Shown: positions 7,259 to 15,904 of the stretch, piece after piece
Numbering within the stretch: the stretch's first letter is position 1
Layout: every line of letters begins with the position of its first letter
From: Geothrix oryzisoli
GTDB lineage: Bacteria; Acidobacteriota; Holophagae; Holophagales; Holophagaceae
Length of the DNA: 64,000 nt
Assembly: GCF_022808865.1 (NCBI RefSeq)
Contig: NZ_JAKZLB010000003.1
Span: 574,015-638,014 of the forward strand
Direction of reading: 5' to 3'
Program-made: the position numbers and the translations under genes
The notes under the pieces: model-generated
What the model was told of the DNA's origin: nothing
Databases searched by the model: none
The model's input: only the letters and a program-made list of their open reading frames with translations

Positions 7259-9007
7259 TCAGCCCTGGATCGGGACCTCAGGGGCGAAGCGCGAGAGGTT
7301 TTCCTCCAGGCTGGCCCGGAAGGCGGCCACAGCGTCGTCGGCGTAGGCGCGGAAATCCCTGGGCAGGCGCTGGTACCGGGCCTGCATCTGGCTCAGCGCC
7401 CGGTCGCGGAAGGCCTTCAGTTCGGCCAGCCGCTGCGGGAATTCCAGGGCCGTGACGGTCTGGAGCCGCGCCTCGAAGGCCTGCGCCAGATCCTGGAGGC
7501 CGGCCTTGAACCGCTCCAGTTCCAGCAGGCTGCGGGTGATCTTGAAGTAGTGGTGGCCCTTCACGGCCAGGGTGACGGTCTCGGGCACCATGAGGGGCCG
7601 GGCGAAGAAGCCCTGGACCAGGAAGCGCCAGTAGGACCAGCCGTAGCGCGAGAAGGTCTGGACGACGAGGGACCGGACGAAAGCGCGGAGCTCCATGATG
7701 TGGAGCTTCCGGCGAGAGGTCAGGGGCGGCTTCATGGTCTTCAGCAGCTGCAGGCAGCGCTCGAAGTAGCGGTCGGGGTGGTAGATCTCGGCGAGAATGC
7801 GCTTGTAGCCGTCGATGAGCTTCCGCGCGTCCATCCTCGGCAGGAAGTTGAGGCGCAGGTCGTGGGTGTTGTTGCCCCCGCCGGAATCGCCCGTGAGCCG
7901 GCCCTCGGCCTCGAGGCGGTGGTGCAGGCGGGTCTTGGGCAGGGCGGTGAGGAGGCCCACCATGGCGGTGGGGATGGCGGCCTCCTGGATGAAGCGCACC
8001 TGGCGGTCGAAGATGTCTCCGCCGTCGCTGTCGAAGCCCACGATGAAGCCGCCGGATACCTCCATGCCCTTGCGCTGGATCTTCCGGATGCTGGCGAGCA
8101 GGTCGGCCTTGAGGTTCTGCTGCTTGCCCGCGGCCTTCAGGGCGCAGAGGTCGGGCGTCTCGATGCCCAGGAACACCATGTTGAAGCCGGCCTGGACCAT
8201 CTGGTCCATCAGAGGCTCATCGGCCGCCAGGTCGAGGCTGGCCTCGGTGAAGAATGTGAAGGGATGGTGCCGCTGCTGCTGCCAGGGGATCAGTTCCGCC
8301 AGCAGGGCCTTCACCTCGCGGCGGTTCCCGATGAAGTTGTCGTCCACCAGGAAGAGCGGGCCGCGCCAGCCTTCCGCGTAGAGGAGCTCCAGCTCGTGGA
8401 GGAACTGCGCCGGGCTCTTGGTGCGGGGCCGGCGGCCGAACAGCTCGATGATGTCGCAGAACTCGCAGTCGTGCGGACAGCCGCGGGAGAACTGCAGGGC
8501 CATCTCCGCGTAGTCCTTCCGCCGCACCAGGTCGAAGCGCGGCGCAGGGGTGCGTGCGAGGTCCGGCTTTTCCGGGCTGGTGTACAGGGGCTTGGCCTGC
8601 CCCAGAGCGTAGTCGTGCAGGAACAGCGGCAGCGTGACCTCGGCCTCGTTCAGCACGAAATGGTCCACGCCCTGGATCTGGTCATGGCAGCTGGTGGGGT
8701 AGGGACCTCCGGCGACCACGGGCGTCCCGAGCCGGTTGCAGAGCCCGACGACCCGCGCCATGGACTCCTTCTGGACGATCATGGCGGAGACGAAGACGAG
8801 GTCGGCCTGCGCCACGGCGGCCTCCCGCAGCGGCGCCACGTTCAGGTCCACCAGGGAGACCTGGCAGTCCTCCGGCAGCATGGCCGCCACCGTGAGCAGG
8901 CCCAGGGGCGGGAACACCGCCTTCTTGCCGATGAAGGGCAGGGCGTAGCGCATGCTCCAGTACGTGGGGGGCATTTCCGGATAGACCAACAGGACTTTGA
9001 GTCCCAA
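7259..9007 (-). CDS. B12-binding radical SAM protein with DUF4070 C-terminus
   Basis: 582 residues. An N-terminal cobalamin-binding Rossmann domain (KVLLVYPEMPPTYW to about residue 135) is followed by a radical SAM core whose cluster ligands are C177, C181 and C184 (RGCPHDCEFC), then a DUF4070-like C-terminal region of about 200 residues. The CDII..FGRRPRTK segment is typical of the subfamily that includes hopanoid C-2 methylase HpnP and related enzymes acting on lipids or unknown substrates. TTG start, preceded by GGAAGGGGG on the minus strand. No hopanoid genes are visible nearby, so the substrate is left open. Confidence 0.85.
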   Translation of the reverse strand: MGLKVLLVYPEMPPTYWSMRYALPFIGKKAVFPPLGLLTVAAMLPEDCQVSLVDLNVAPLREAAVAQADLVFVSAMIVQKESMARVVGLCNRLGTPVVAGGPYPTSCHDQIQGVDHFVLNEAEVTLPLFLHDYALGQAKPLYTSPEKPDLARTPAPRFDLVRRKDYAEMALQFSRGCPHDCEFCDIIELFGRRPRTKSPAQFLHELELLYAEGWRGPLFLVDDNFIGNRREVKALLAELIPWQQQRHHPFTFFTEASLDLAADEPLMDQMVQAGFNMVFLGIETPDLCALKAAGKQQNLKADLLASIRKIQRKGMEVSGGFIVGFDSDGGDIFDRQVRFIQEAAIPTAMVGLLTALPKTRLHHRLEAEGRLTGDSGGGNNTHDLRLNFLPRMDARKLIDGYKRILAEIYHPDRYFERCLQLLKTMKPPLTSRRKLHIMELRAFVRSLVVQTFSRYGWSYWRFLVQGFFARPLMVPETVTLAVKGHHYFKITRSLLELERFKAGLQDLAQAFEARLQTVTALEFPQRLAELKAFRDRALSQMQARYQRLPRDFRAYADDAVAAFRASLEENLSRFAPEVPIQG

Positions 9008-9078
9008 TCCCGCCCCCTTCCTGGTTCAGACAGCAGGACAAGGGTCGGTTCTTCTCAGATGGGGACAAGGACCATTTG

Positions 9079-9912
9079 CTAGGCGCGGACCGCCACCACC
9101 TCGAGATATTCCGCCTCGACCTGCGTCGAGCCGTCCCGGGCCTGGTTGTGCTCGGACCAGAGCCGCTCCAGGTCCTGATGCAGCGCCTCCTGCCCGTCGG
9201 CCTCCAGGGAGGCGAAGGCCCGGTTGATGGGGCCGTAGTAGGCCTGGAAGAAGTCCACCACGTCCCCGGGCGGGAAGGGGTAGCGCATGGGGTACAGGTG
9301 CTTCCGGGTCTCCAGCCCGGCCACGCCGTCCCGGAAGCGGGCGCGGACCGTCGCCTCCTCGCCCCATTGCACGGGGGGCGCCATGAGCGGGGGTGGCGGC
9401 ACGTGCCGGCCGATGGCCTTGAACATCTCGCCGACGAAGCCTCCGGGGGTCCAGTTCGCCATGGCGATGCGGCCGCCGGGCCGGCACACGCGCACCAGCT
9501 CGGCGGCCACCCGCTCGGGGCGGGGCGCGAACATGGCGCCGATGAGGCTCACCACCAGGTCGAACTCGCCGTCTTCGTAGGCGATGGCCTCGGCATCGCC
9601 CTCCTCGAACCGTGCCTCCACGCCCTCGGCCCTGGCCCGGGACCGCGCCGCGGCAATGGAGTTGGTGGCGATGTCGATGCCCGTCACGCGCACCCCGGCC
9701 CGGGCGGCCGGGATCGCGATCTGGCCGGCCCCGCAGGCCACGTCCAGCATCCGCGTGCCGGGCTCGGGCCCGAGGCGGTCCAGGAACGCCAGGGCGCCCG
9801 GCTCCAGGTAGGTGGCGAAGTGCCCGTAGTTGCCGGCCATCCAGACGGCCTTGAGGCGGGCCTTGAGGGCGGCCATCTCGGGGGACGGCGGGGGGGACAG
9901 GGTCCGGGTCAT
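9079..9912 (-). CDS. Class I SAM-dependent methyltransferase
   Basis: 277-residue cytoplasmic methyltransferase. Motif I is [18 protein letters not shown], the acidic end of strand 2 is GIDIATNSI, and motif IV-like [16 protein letters not shown] follows. It resembles UbiE/ArsM-type small-molecule methyltransferases but lacks the cysteine pattern of ArsM, so no substrate is proposed. The ATG at 9912 has AGAGGAG just upstream. It lies 14 bp after the small ABM-like gene and is probably in its operon. Confidence 0.82.
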   Translation of the reverse strand: MTRTLSPPPSPEMAALKARLKAVWMAGNYGHFATYLEPGALAFLDRLGPEPGTRMLDVACGAGQIAIPAARAGVRVTGIDIATNSIAAARSRARAEGVEARFEEGDAEAIAYEDGEFDLVVSLIGAMFAPRPERVAAELVRVCRPGGRIAMANWTPGGFVGEMFKAIGRHVPPPPLMAPPVQWGEEATVRARFRDGVAGLETRKHLYPMRYPFPPGDVVDFFQAYYGPINRAFASLEADGQEALHQDLERLWSEHNQARDGSTQVEAEYLEVVAVRA

Positions 9913-9926
9913 GGGAACTCCTCTCT

Positions 9927-10229
9927 TCAGGCCAGGGCGGGGGTTCGGGTGAACTGCAGGGATACCGCGCCCTCCACCACCTGCGGCGGATGGAGCTTCA
10001 GGTCCGGCAGGTTCCGGCCCAGCCACGCCGCCGCGCGCCGGGTGGACTCGTCGCAGCTGCGCGGATCCTCGCAGATGGTGATCGACAGGGCCCCGTCGTC
10101 GGTCTTGAGCAGGTAGTAGGCGATGAAGCCCGGCACGGAGCTCAGTTCGGCCTCGATGTCCTTGCCCCGCCGCTTCAATTCGTCGGCAAGCCCCTGATGA
10201 CCGGCATAGCCGCGGATCACCGTGTGCAT
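9927..10229 (-). CDS. Small alpha/beta-barrel (ABM-like) protein
   Basis: 100-residue protein without signal peptide. The pattern [38 protein letters not shown] and [13 protein letters not shown] fits the dimeric ferredoxin-fold superfamily of antibiotic-biosynthesis-monooxygenase-like proteins, many of which are stress-linked and of unknown activity. The ATG at 10229 has a GGGAGG ribosome-binding site. It is first in a unit with the methyltransferase. The promoter region is a near copy of that of the DUF4242 gene 3.2 kb away. Confidence 0.72.
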   Translation of the reverse strand: MHTVIRGYAGHQGLADELKRRGKDIEAELSSVPGFIAYYLLKTDDGALSITICEDPRSCDESTRRAAAWLGRNLPDLKLHPPQVVEGAVSLQFTRTPALA

Positions 10230-10343
10230 GGAACCTCCCTGGAGGAATGGCTTCCTCGTCTGATCCAGACCTTGCCTGCGCGTCCGCCGGACCGGGCGGC
10301 CACGGCACCCTTCCGGCAATGGACCAGGAACGCCTGGAATGCC

Positions 10344-10419
10344 AGGGGCAGACCCCCAAGATGGGATTTCCTGAATCTGAGTCAATGAATCAAATTCATT
10401 TTTTATGTCGACTTTTTAC
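10344..10419 (-). promoter_or_regulatory. Promoter/leader module B, upstream of the ABM-like gene
   Basis: Minus strand: A-rich block starting GTAAAAA, CATTGACTC (-35 TTGACT at 10380-10385), a 16-bp spacer, CATCTT (10358-10363), then the hairpin GGGG/CCCC. It aligns gap-free with 7107-7182. The A-T pair in that copy's hairpin is replaced by G-C here, so pairing is kept. The leader to the start codon would be about 120 nt. Confidence 0.6.
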
Positions 10420-10459
10420 CGCGACGGAAGCGGACTCCAGGCCGGGGCCAGGGCGGTCC

Positions 10460-11683
10460 TCAGGCCTTCTCGAACAGCACGATGCGGTTGCTGTTGGTGC
10501 CCTTGCCGTTGTTGTCCACGCCCCAGATGTGGGCGGTCTTGGTGAAGGTCTGGCGGTTCACCAGGACGCCGTGGGCGCGGAAGCCCGCAGCCAGGCCCAG
10601 GGGCAGGGCGATCTCATCGAGTTTGAGCCTGCCGCCGCGCACCTCGCCGACCTCGAAGGCCACGAAGCCGCCGGGGCGGGTCACGCGGAACAGCTCGGCG
10701 AAGACCTCGCCCATGGCCTGGGACCAGGCTTCCACCGTGCGGTGGGTGCTGAGGCCCCGGCCGATGGCCGCGGCATCCAGGCCGTTGAACCAGCAGCGCA
10801 GCCAGTTGTCGCCCACGTAGTCCACCACGTCGAGGAAGGGCGGCGAGGTCACGGTGAGGGCCACGGAACCGTCCTCCAGGTCGGGCGTGATGCGGGCGTC
10901 CCCGGTGAGGAACCGGGCGTCTTCGGCGGCCTCGGCCAGATTCCGCAGGGCCAGGGCATCCAGGCCCGTCAGCAGCTGCCGTGTCTTCTTCAGGATGAGG
11001 GCGCGGGTGTCCCGGTAGGTGGGCGTCTGGTTCCGCTGGGCATTGATCAGCCGCTGCTTGTCGGCGCTCACCGCCTGGTTGGGGGGCAGGGTGTAGACCG
11101 AGAAGAAGCCCGGGCTGTGCCCCGTGAGGCGGTTGGTGGCCACCATGCGGATCCAGGCGTCCAGGGCGTCGAGTTCGCCCGAGGCCTCGCGGTCGAGGCA
11201 CCACTGCCGGAGGCCGCGGATCTCCGCCTCCGTGTCGGGGTGGAAGAACATGGCGAGGTCCAGTCCGTCCGAGGGGGCCGTGCGCGGGATCTCCGCCAGG
11301 CGGCGGGCCACGGCGGCGGGATCGGGCGGCGTGAGCCGGGGTTCCGCCAGCAGCCGCGACAGGGGGTTCAGGTCGTTGGCGGCCACGCGGCGCCCCATGA
11401 GGGCCGCCTCCAGGGCGGTGGTGCCCCGGCCGCTGAAGGGGTCGTAGACCCGCTCGCCGGGCAGGGTGAGCCGCTCGATGAAATGCCGGGGCAGCTGGGG
11501 CTTGTAGCAGGCCCGGTAGGAGATCTCGTGGAGGTTGGCGGCCTGCCGCTGGCGGGAGGTCCAGAACTCCGCCGACAGGCGGGGGTGCCGCCCCGAGGCG
11601 GTCTCGACCTCGTCCCAGGCCGCGTCCTCCACCGGGGCGAGGTCGGCCAGGAAGGCCCGGCTCGCGGCTGTCTGGGCGTCCAT
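10460..11683 (-). CDS. Orphan DNA methyltransferase (N4/N6 amino-methyltransferase type)
   Basis: 407 residues. The cofactor motif is YDPFSGRGTTALEAALMGRR and the catalytic motif is TSPPFLDVVDY, the TSPP form most often seen in N4-cytosine enzymes. The order (FxGxG motif first in the chain, catalytic motif near residue 290) is unusual for the compact beta class. No restriction endonuclease or specificity subunit is adjacent, so it looks like an orphan. The ATG at 11683 is preferred because GAAAGG precedes it; an in-frame ATG at 11704 lacks a visible ribosome-binding site. The DNA target is unknown. Confidence 0.75.
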   Translation of the reverse strand: MDAQTAASRAFLADLAPVEDAAWDEVETASGRHPRLSAEFWTSRQRQAANLHEISYRACYKPQLPRHFIERLTLPGERVYDPFSGRGTTALEAALMGRRVAANDLNPLSRLLAEPRLTPPDPAAVARRLAEIPRTAPSDGLDLAMFFHPDTEAEIRGLRQWCLDREASGELDALDAWIRMVATNRLTGHSPGFFSVYTLPPNQAVSADKQRLINAQRNQTPTYRDTRALILKKTRQLLTGLDALALRNLAEAAEDARFLTGDARITPDLEDGSVALTVTSPPFLDVVDYVGDNWLRCWFNGLDAAAIGRGLSTHRTVEAWSQAMGEVFAELFRVTRPGGFVAFEVGEVRGGRLKLDEIALPLGLAAGFRAHGVLVNRQTFTKTAHIWGVDNNGKGTNSNRIVLFEKA

Positions 11684-11723
11684 GCTCTGCCTTTCGGGGA
11701 ACATCCAGGATAGCCTGCTGGGA

Positions 11724-13802
11724 ATGGTTCCCTCGCCCCCGAAACGGCATCCCGAACTGACCCGCCTCTACGTGGCGGTGGCCCTGGGCGTGGTGATCAT
11801 CATGATCATCCTGGCCTACAAGGCCGTGGGGAACCGCATCGCCGAGGGGGGGCTGGACGCGCCCACCCGCTGGGCCCTCATCGCCGTGGGAACGGCCAAC
11901 GTGCTGGCCATCGGCGCCCTGCTCTTCATCGTGGCCCGCAGCCTGGCCAAGCTCTACTTCGAACGCAAGAGCGGCATCCTGGGCTCGCGCCTGCGCACCC
12001 GCATGGTGCTCACACTGTTCATCGTGGGCATCGTCCCGAGCCTGATCCTCTTCCTGGTGGGCCGGAACTTCATCAACAAGAACGTGGAGCGCTGGTTCAG
12101 CCCCGAGACCGAAGTGACCATCCGGGACGGGCAGAAGGTGGCCGGGGACCTGCGGGCCGCCGCCAAGGCCCGCCTGGACTTCGGCGCGGGCCGTCTGCTG
12201 GCGTCGGCCTCGGCCGAGGCGCCGACCATCCGTGCCGCCTCCGACCTGGACCTGGTGGCCTTCCTGGGCGCCAAGGGCGGCGAAGGTCCGAAGGCCCTGG
12301 ACCTCCGCGCGGGCCTGGAGCCGCCGGACCTGTCCACCCTGGGGGCCGAGGGCACGCAGGAGACCCGGGAGGGCCTCTGGCTGCTCCGCCGGGTGCCGCG
12401 CGGGGACGGCGCCTGGGCCGTGGGCATCCTCATGCCGCGGGAGACCCTCGACCGCGTGGTGGCCCTGGAGCAGCGGTACCGGGAGAGCCAGCAGATCCGG
12501 TCCGCGCGGGAGACCCTCGAGACCCTGCCTCAGAGCACCTTCCTGTTCCTGACCATGCTGACGCTCTTCTTCGCCGTGTGGTCGGGGCTCGCCCTGGCGC
12601 GGTCCCTCAGCGAGCCCATCCGGGCCCTGGCCAAGGCGGCCCAGCGGGTGGGCAGCGGCGACCTGGAGGTGCAGCTGCCGGAGATGGGCGAGGACGAGCT
12701 GGCCTTCCTGGCCCGCACCTTCAATGCCATGATCCGCGACCTCAAGGCCAGCCGGGCCGCCATCGAAGCCCAGGCCAGCCGCATCGAGCAGCAGCGCGCC
12801 TACCTGGGCCAGATCCTGGCCGCCCTGCCTGTGGGCGTCATGAGCTGGCGGGCCGACGGCGAGCTGCGGACCTTCAACGCCGCGGCCCGGGGCTGGATGG
12901 GCCTGGAGTCCTTCGACCCCTCGGAGGACAGCTGGAGTTCCGTGGCCACCCTGCCGCGCCTGGGCCGCCTGCCGGAGCTGCTGGCCGCCGTGCGGGAATC
13001 CGGCCGGGGCGTGCAGGAGGAGCTGCGCCTGGGCGGCGAGGGCGAGGGCCGGCCCGTGCGGGCCATCCTCGAACCGGTCCAGGGGGGCGGTGTGCTGGCC
13101 GTGCTGGAGGACCTGTCCCTGCTGGCCCAGGCCGAGAAGCGCGCCGCCTGGCAGGAGGTGGCGCGGCGCATGGCCCACGAAGTGAAGAACCCCCTCACGC
13201 CCATCCAGCTCACGGCGCAGCGCCTGCTGCGGCGCACCCGCGAGGGGCGCCTGGACCTTGCGGCCGTGCAGGAGGGCGCCGAGACGATCCTCACCGAGGT
13301 GGCCAGCCTCTCGCGGCTGGTGGACAGCTTCAGCCGCTTCGCCCGGCTGCCCTCGCCCCAGTTCTCCCCCTGCGACCCCGCCGAGCTGCTGCGCCAGGTG
13401 CTGGCCCTCTACGAGCCCAACCAACCCGGCATCCAGTGGTCAATCCGCTTCCAGCTGGAGCCCCTGGGCGTCCTGTGGGACGGCGACATGGTGAAGCGGG
13501 CGCTCATCAACCTGGTGGACAATGCCGTGGCGGCCGTGGACGGCCAGGGGGCCGTGTCCCTCTCGCTCACGGGCGAGGACGGCAACCTGCGCTTCGACGT
13601 GGAGGACGACGGCACGGGCGTGCCCGAGGCGGACCGCGACCGGCTCTTCGAGCCCTACTTCTCCACGAAGTGGAAGGGCACGGGCCTGGGCCTCGCCATC
13701 GTCCGCCGCATCGCCCAGGACCACGGCGGCGATGCCCGCTACCAACCCCTGGCGCGCGGCAGCCGCTTCACCCTCACGCTGCCGAGGGCGCCGAAGGTGT
13801 GA
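11724..13802 (+). CDS. NtrY-like membrane sensor histidine kinase
   Basis: 692 residues. Two N-terminal membrane helices, a third near residue 95, a periplasmic stretch and a fourth helix near 275 lead into a HAMP domain (LARSLSEPIRALAKAAQRVGS). A PAS-like segment and a HisKA/HATPase core follow. The phosphoacceptor is H485 in AHEVKNPLTPIQL and the ATP site includes NLVDNAVAAV and KGTGLGLAIV. This order matches NtrY, which pairs with the sigma-54 activator NtrX. No NtrX is adjacent; a candidate lies at 32378-33757. Divergent from the DNA methyltransferase with only 40 bp between starts. Confidence 0.85.
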   Translation: MVPSPPKRHPELTRLYVAVALGVVIIMIILAYKAVGNRIAEGGLDAPTRWALIAVGTANVLAIGALLFIVARSLAKLYFERKSGILGSRLRTRMVLTLFIVGIVPSLILFLVGRNFINKNVERWFSPETEVTIRDGQKVAGDLRAAAKARLDFGAGRLLASASAEAPTIRAASDLDLVAFLGAKGGEGPKALDLRAGLEPPDLSTLGAEGTQETREGLWLLRRVPRGDGAWAVGILMPRETLDRVVALEQRYRESQQIRSARETLETLPQSTFLFLTMLTLFFAVWSGLALARSLSEPIRALAKAAQRVGSGDLEVQLPEMGEDELAFLARTFNAMIRDLKASRAAIEAQASRIEQQRAYLGQILAALPVGVMSWRADGELRTFNAAARGWMGLESFDPSEDSWSSVATLPRLGRLPELLAAVRESGRGVQEELRLGGEGEGRPVRAILEPVQGGGVLAVLEDLSLLAQAEKRAAWQEVARRMAHEVKNPLTPIQLTAQRLLRRTREGRLDLAAVQEGAETILTEVASLSRLVDSFSRFARLPSPQFSPCDPAELLRQVLALYEPNQPGIQWSIRFQLEPLGVLWDGDMVKRALINLVDNAVAAVDGQGAVSLSLTGEDGNLRFDVEDDGTGVPEADRDRLFEPYFSTKWKGTGLGLAIVRRIAQDHGGDARYQPLARGSRFTLTLPRAPKV

Positions 13803-13809
13803 GCCGCGA

Positions 13810-14670
13810 TCAGGCCCGGGCGGGAGCCTTCTCCTTGAAGGCCTTCGCGCAATCGGGGCAGATGCCGTGGGTGAACTCCACCGCCGAGTGCTGGCGGATG
13901 TAGGACTCCATCTGGTTCCAGGCGCCCCGGTCGTCCCGGATCTTCTTGCAGGTCGCGCAGATGGGGAGGATGCCCCGCAGCACCTGGCATTCCTCCACGG
14001 AGTTCTGGAGGTCCCGCTCCACCCGCTGGGCGTTCACCACCATCAGGCCCCCGTAGACGCAGGCCTCGCCAGTCAGGAAGAGGAGCAGGGCCACGACCTG
14101 GGACATCGAAGGCGCGAGAAAGTCTTCATGGGGAGGGGGCGCGGCGAGGCTGGCGACTCCGCGCAGCACATAGACGGTCCCCATCACGAACAGGGTGGCG
14201 GTCACCAGGACGTTGGCATCCGCCAGAACCACCGGCAGGCGGCGGCGGGCGATCTGCGCGGCGCGGAGGCAGAGCCCGCCGGCGGTGAAGGAGAAGACGA
14301 TCTGCCGGAACCGGAGGCTGGGGTGGACATAGGCGAAGACCACGATGAGCGCCATGACCAGGCCCACCAGGGCGGCGTACCTCGCCGCCCGCACCCGGGC
14401 GCCCGTGAAGGTGACGAGTCCGGTCAGCACCAGGGTGGTGGCGAGGTAGAGCGCCAGATTGGCGATCACGATGCTGAGGACATCCGGAAGGTGGCCCCGC
14501 TCGCCCAGCAGGATCGTGCCGAGGCACGCGCTCCAGGCGGAGAGGGTCCATTGCCCGAACCCGGCGTAGGTCCGCCGCTGCCGCCAGACGTAGGTCATGA
14601 CGAGGGCCAGGGAGAGGACCGCTGCGCCACTCGCAAAGCACAGGGTGCGCACATCGAGGGGCATGGGCAT
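13810..14670 (-). CDS. Membrane protein with C-terminal Cys4 (zinc-ribbon-like) module
   Basis: 286 residues. About seven predicted membrane helices occupy residues 8-210, then a cytoplasmic tail of 75 residues carries C238-x2-C241-x29-C271-x2-C274 (LPICATCKKIRDD and THGICPDC). The same module ends the PAS sensor at 54487-56103. In other bacteria this tail is often attached to PAS or receiver domains, and its spacing suggests zinc or Fe-S binding. The helices look like a 7TM sensing domain. Convergent with the NtrY-like gene, 7 bp apart. Function unknown; probably a signal-transduction protein. Confidence 0.72.
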   Translation of the reverse strand: MPMPLDVRTLCFASGAAVLSLALVMTYVWRQRRTYAGFGQWTLSAWSACLGTILLGERGHLPDVLSIVIANLALYLATTLVLTGLVTFTGARVRAARYAALVGLVMALIVVFAYVHPSLRFRQIVFSFTAGGLCLRAAQIARRRLPVVLADANVLVTATLFVMGTVYVLRGVASLAAPPPHEDFLAPSMSQVVALLLFLTGEACVYGGLMVVNAQRVERDLQNSVEECQVLRGILPICATCKKIRDDRGAWNQMESYIRQHSAVEFTHGICPDCAKAFKEKAPARA

Positions 14671-14820
14671 GGGTTGTGTACCCTCCGGTCAGCTTCGGTG
14701 GATCCAGTCTACCTGTGGACCGCGGCCCAACCAGGGCCTGGGTTTCAGGCCCCAGGCGCCGGGGCCGCCGCCGGCACGCGCCATCCCGCTTCCGACCGGG
14801 AGCCGCTCCACCTGATGGGA

Positions 14821-14913
14821 TCAGGCTGCCCGCCGTCTCCGGCGCCGCAGCCAGAGGCCCACGGGGCCCAGCACCAGCCAGGCCAGCAGGACGATCTTGA
14901 ACAGCGGGGACAC
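14821..14913 (-). CDS. Possible 30-residue single-helix membrane protein
   Basis: A GTG start preceded by GGAG opens a 30-codon frame: a short head (SPLFK), one hydrophobic helix (IVLLAWLVLGPVGLWL) and a tail of six arginines. This is the layout of small inner-membrane peptides. It lies in the 322-bp gap between the Cys4 membrane protein and the epimerase, which otherwise holds only GC-rich sequence with short hairpins. The evidence is composition and a plausible start only. Confidence 0.35.
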   Translation of the reverse strand: MSPLFKIVLLAWLVLGPVGLWLRRRRRRAA

Positions 14914-14992
14914 GGGAACTCCGGGCAGGCCTGGGCCTCGAACCAGCCTCTCACGCCCAGGCCCGGGAGCGACACGGCGGTATGCTGGCCCC

Positions 14993-15904
14993 ATGGCGAC
15001 GGGGGATACGGCTTCGATGGGCACCTGCCTTCTGGCGGGCTGCGGCTACACGGGGGTGCGGCTGGCCCGGCGCCTGATCCCCCGCCGGCCGGTGGTGGCC
15101 CTGGTGCGCTCGGCGGCGTCCGCCGCGGCGCTGGCGGCTGCCGGGATTCCGGCCCGCGCCGCGGACCTGGATGGACCGGGGGCCGTCGAGGTGCCGCCCG
15201 ACCTCGCCGCGGTGGTCTACCTGGCCCCTCCGCCGGCGACGGGAGAGGCGGATCCGCGGTTGCGGCGGTTCCTGGACAGCCTGGCCGAGGCCCGGCCCGA
15301 GGTCCTGGTCTACCTGAGCACCACGGGCGTCTACGGGGACACGGGCGGGCGCCCCGTGGATGAGGCTTCACCCACCCCGCCCGCCGAGGCGTCGTCCCGC
15401 CGCCGCCTCGCCGCCGAAGGCCTGGTCTCGGCCTGGTGCGGGGCGCGGGGCCTCCGCTGCGTGATCCTGCGCGTGGCGGGCATCTACGGCCCCCATCGGC
15501 TGCCGCTGGAGCGGCTGCGGGCGGGCGAGCCGGTGGTGAACCCGGAGGGATCAGGCCCCGGCAACCGCATCCACGTGGACGACTTGGTGGCGGTCTGTGA
15601 GGCGGCGCTGGACCGGGCCGTGTCGGGCGTGGTCAACGTGGCGGACGGGGACCACCGCAGCATCGGCGCCTTCCTGGAGCTGGTGGCGCGGCTGGCGGGA
15701 CTCCCCGCTCCCCGCCGGGTGACGCTGGAGGAAGCCCGCCACGAGTTGAGCCCCGGCATGCTGGCCTTCCTCCTGGCCTCCCGGGAGGTGCTCAACCGGC
15801 GCCTGGTGGAAGACCTGGGCGTGCGCCTGCGCTACGCGGACCCGGAGGCGGGCGTGCGCGAAAGCCTGCGGGAGATGGGCCTGATCAGTAGCGCAGCACG
15901 CTGA
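14993..15904 (+). CDS. NAD(P)-dependent epimerase/dehydratase family protein
   Basis: 303-residue Rossmann-fold extended SDR. The nucleotide motif is LLAGCGYTGVRLARRL near the N-terminus. An STTGVYGDTGG strand follows, then a segment RLPLERLRAG and IHVDDLVAVCEAAL, as in YeeZ/YbjT-type atypical SDRs. The catalytic YxxxK is not clear, so activity may be altered or absent. ATG 14993 gives a 14-residue lead; an internal ATG at 15017 is an alternative start. The gene's last 20 bp overlap the 3' end of apt on the other strand. Confidence 0.75.
   Translation: MATGDTASMGTCLLAGCGYTGVRLARRLIPRRPVVALVRSAASAAALAAAGIPARAADLDGPGAVEVPPDLAAVVYLAPPPATGEADPRLRRFLDSLAEARPEVLVYLSTTGVYGDTGGRPVDEASPTPPAEASSRRRLAAEGLVSAWCGARGLRCVILRVAGIYGPHRLPLERLRAGEPVVNPEGSGPGNRIHVDDLVAVCEAALDRAVSGVVNVADGDHRSIGAFLELVARLAGLPAPRRVTLEEARHELSPGMLAFLLASREVLNRRLVEDLGVRLRYADPEAGVRESLREMGLISSAAR

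Noticed and set aside
10614-13424. Minus-strand open frame of 936 codons across the methyltransferase and NtrY genes
   Set aside because: Antisense to NtrY and out of frame in the methyltransferase; residue bias (Gly, Arg, His, Gln) marks a shadow.
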